Shown here piece after piece: positions 63,078 to 64,000 of a DNA stretch of 64,000 nucleotides. The number at the start of each line of letters is the position of its first letter. The first letter of the stretch is position 1. The stretch is from Brevibacillus reuszeri (GTDB lineage: Bacteria > Bacillota > Bacilli > Brevibacillales > Brevibacillaceae): NCBI RefSeq assembly GCF_001187725.1, contig NZ_LGIQ01000009.1, positions 628,859 to 692,858 of the forward strand. Direction: 5' to 3'. Under the pieces are notes generated by a model. It worked only from the letters and a program-made list of their open reading frames with translations, had not been told where the DNA came from and searched no databases. A program made the translations under genes and the position numbers.

Positions 63078-64000
63078 TTAATGAGCGAAGTCCTTCAATA
63101 CTTTGAGGGCATATTCCAGTTCAACGTCTCTTCCATGAACATATTTTTCTGTAAAGGTCTCTTCATTGAGCGGAATGAAAACATCTGGGATTGCCCCTCC
63201 ATGTCCAGCATGATCACTATCCCCTTGAATGACGAAATCGCCACTTAAGGATCTTCCATCAGGAAAGCGAACCATGTACCCCTCCGGCATTTCGACTTCA
63301 ATCGGACTGCTGACTACACCAAATGAGCCATTCGTTGTCGTGAAGCCCACATTTTTCACGTTCGGCAATCCTTTTAATAGAATCGGCAGGCCCTCACCCG
63401 AACTTGTTGTGCGATGGTTGAATAAAATGACAATCTTCCCTTCAAAATGTGGTGCCACAGGCGTAATTGTTCGCGTTTCTAAGGAATTGATCTCAAATGT
63501 ACCGAGCAGGCGATTATAATAGCTGACTTTTTCATAAATCATTTCCTTCGGTACCAAAAAACCTGCCATGTCCGCAACCAAGTCATCATTTCCGCCTGGA
63601 TTATCCCGCAGATCAATGATTAGGCCCTTTATGTGCTGATCGTTAAACCCTTTTACTTTCTCCTCAACTACCTTTCCTGGATTCGGCATTGTCTCAGAGG
63701 GCAGAAAGTATCTCACTTTCACATAACCGTATCCATTCTCTAAGATTTTCGCTTCGATTGGATCGTCCTCTTTTTTCAATTTTAATCGCGTTTTCTTTAA
63801 GGTCTCGTAATTGTCATCCTCAGCTTTTAGTGTGGCTGTACGAATTTGTGTTTCGTCCCTATTTGTAAATGTTACCGAAATCTCTGTTCCGATCGGTGCA
63901 CGGACCATGAACCTTCCCTGATTAAATCTGGCATCCCCATCGGTAGCCATAGGATTTTCGCTCCAGGTGGTACGCCTGTAAACATCCTGTGCTTTACTTC
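63078..64000 (-). CDS. S41-family peptidase (C-terminal processing protease-like), N-terminus outside window
   Basis: The reverse frame is open to the window edge (SKAQDVYRRTTWSENP comes before the first in-window methionine), so the true start lies beyond 64000. A PDZ-like stretch (about ISVTFTNRDETQIRTATL) comes first. The S41 core contains VKGFNDQHIKGLIIDLRDNP, then GGNDDLVADMAGFLVPKEMI, and the serine region NHRTTSSGEGLPILLKGLPN. Such enzymes cut proteins near the C-terminus, or act on peptides, at the cell surface. The signal peptide, if any, cannot be seen. Its own terminator follows at 63034. Confidence 0.87.
   Translation of the reverse strand, partial: SKAQDVYRRTTWSENPMATDGDARFNQGRFMVRAPIGTEISVTFTNRDETQIRTATLKAEDDNYETLKKTRLKLKKEDDPIEAKILENGYGYVKVRYFLPSETMPNPGKVVEEKVKGFNDQHIKGLIIDLRDNPGGNDDLVADMAGFLVPKEMIYEKVSYYNRLLGTFEINSLETRTITPVAPHFEGKIVILFNHRTTSSGEGLPILLKGLPNVKNVGFTTTNGSFGVVSSPIEVEMPEGYMVRFPDGRSLSGDFVIQGDSDHAGHGGAIPDVFIPLNEETFTEKYVHGRDVELEYALKVLKDFAH

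Noticed and set aside
1..64000. CRISPR arrays, tRNA/rRNA genes, insertion sequences, prophage
   Set aside because: No spaced repeats, RNA-gene signatures, transposase or phage structural genes were seen on either strand.

Overview
The window looks like a chromosomal segment of a low-to-mid GC, Gram-positive, spore-former-type Bacillota. The best guess is a Brevibacillus- or Paenibacillus-like member of the Paenibacillaceae. The reasons are strong GGAGG-type ribosome binding sites, frequent TTG/GTG starts, Zur/Fur/BlaI-type operators of the Bacillus kind, an SLH-domain remnant, and σ54-driven acetoin catabolism. The genus is inferred from gene content, not from an alignment. No rRNA, tRNA, CRISPR array or intact insertion sequence was seen. 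Most genes lie on the minus strand.

Layout. 1-1.6 kb: two divergent MerR regulators with a MerR-type 19-bp-spacer promoter. 1.8-6.5 kb: serine hydrolase, enolase-superfamily racemase (NSAR/OSBS type), RpiR regulator, a decayed C-terminal end of an oligopeptide-transporter ATPase, and a D-amino-acid-oxidase-type flavoenzyme; this looks like an amino-acid or peptide scavenging locus. 6.6-7.4 kb: an unrecognised protein. 7.6-13.9 kb: a six-gene metal/metallophore transport operon (binding protein, two permeases, two ATPases, MFS exporter) in the order of staphylococcal cntABCDF-E, behind two Zur-like boxes, with no metallophore biosynthesis gene in view. 14.1-22.2 kb: the acetoin dehydrogenase system acoABCL with a consensus σ54 promoter, an enhancer-like inverted repeat, a LipL-type octanoyl transferase and the activator AcoR. 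22.5-26.5 kb: a three-gene MoxR ATPase / metallopeptidase-VWA / helical-protein operon.

26.7-33 kb: a berberine-bridge-type flavoenzyme, a quinone reductase, a YczE-type pseudogene, a D-Ala-D-Ala carboxypeptidase, and an Rrf2 regulator with a thioredoxin-reductase-like enzyme that share a 19-bp putative operator. 33.2-38.9 kb: a β-lactam response locus (class B PBP, class A β-lactamase, BlaR1, BlaI) with BlaI-type boxes. 39-45.7 kb: assorted housekeeping and accessory genes (DinB, YitT, Lrp/EamA pair, Old Yellow Enzyme, MarR, lipoprotein, acetyltransferase). 45.9-49 kb: a 1041-residue hybrid kinase with two transmitter units. 49.2-54.4 kb: threonine aldolase and ABC ATPase, then a decay zone with a frameshifted membrane protein, a truncated LuxR regulator, an orphan Fur box, and a MerR/NAD(P)H-oxidoreductase pair with a perfect MerR operator. 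54.5-60.4 kb: a translationally coupled kinase, σ54 regulator and TAXI lipoprotein next to an MHS-type MFS transporter that has its own σ54 promoter. 60.6-64 kb: an erythromycin-esterase-like protein, a broken serine-hydrolase/SLH fusion and a partial S41 protease.

Two separate σ54 circuits (AcoR/acetoin, and kinase-regulator/MFS), one Zur circuit and one BlaI circuit can be read from promoter sequence alone. At least five genes are broken or decayed, so this stretch has been losing accessory functions, unless some single-base frameshifts are sequencing errors.
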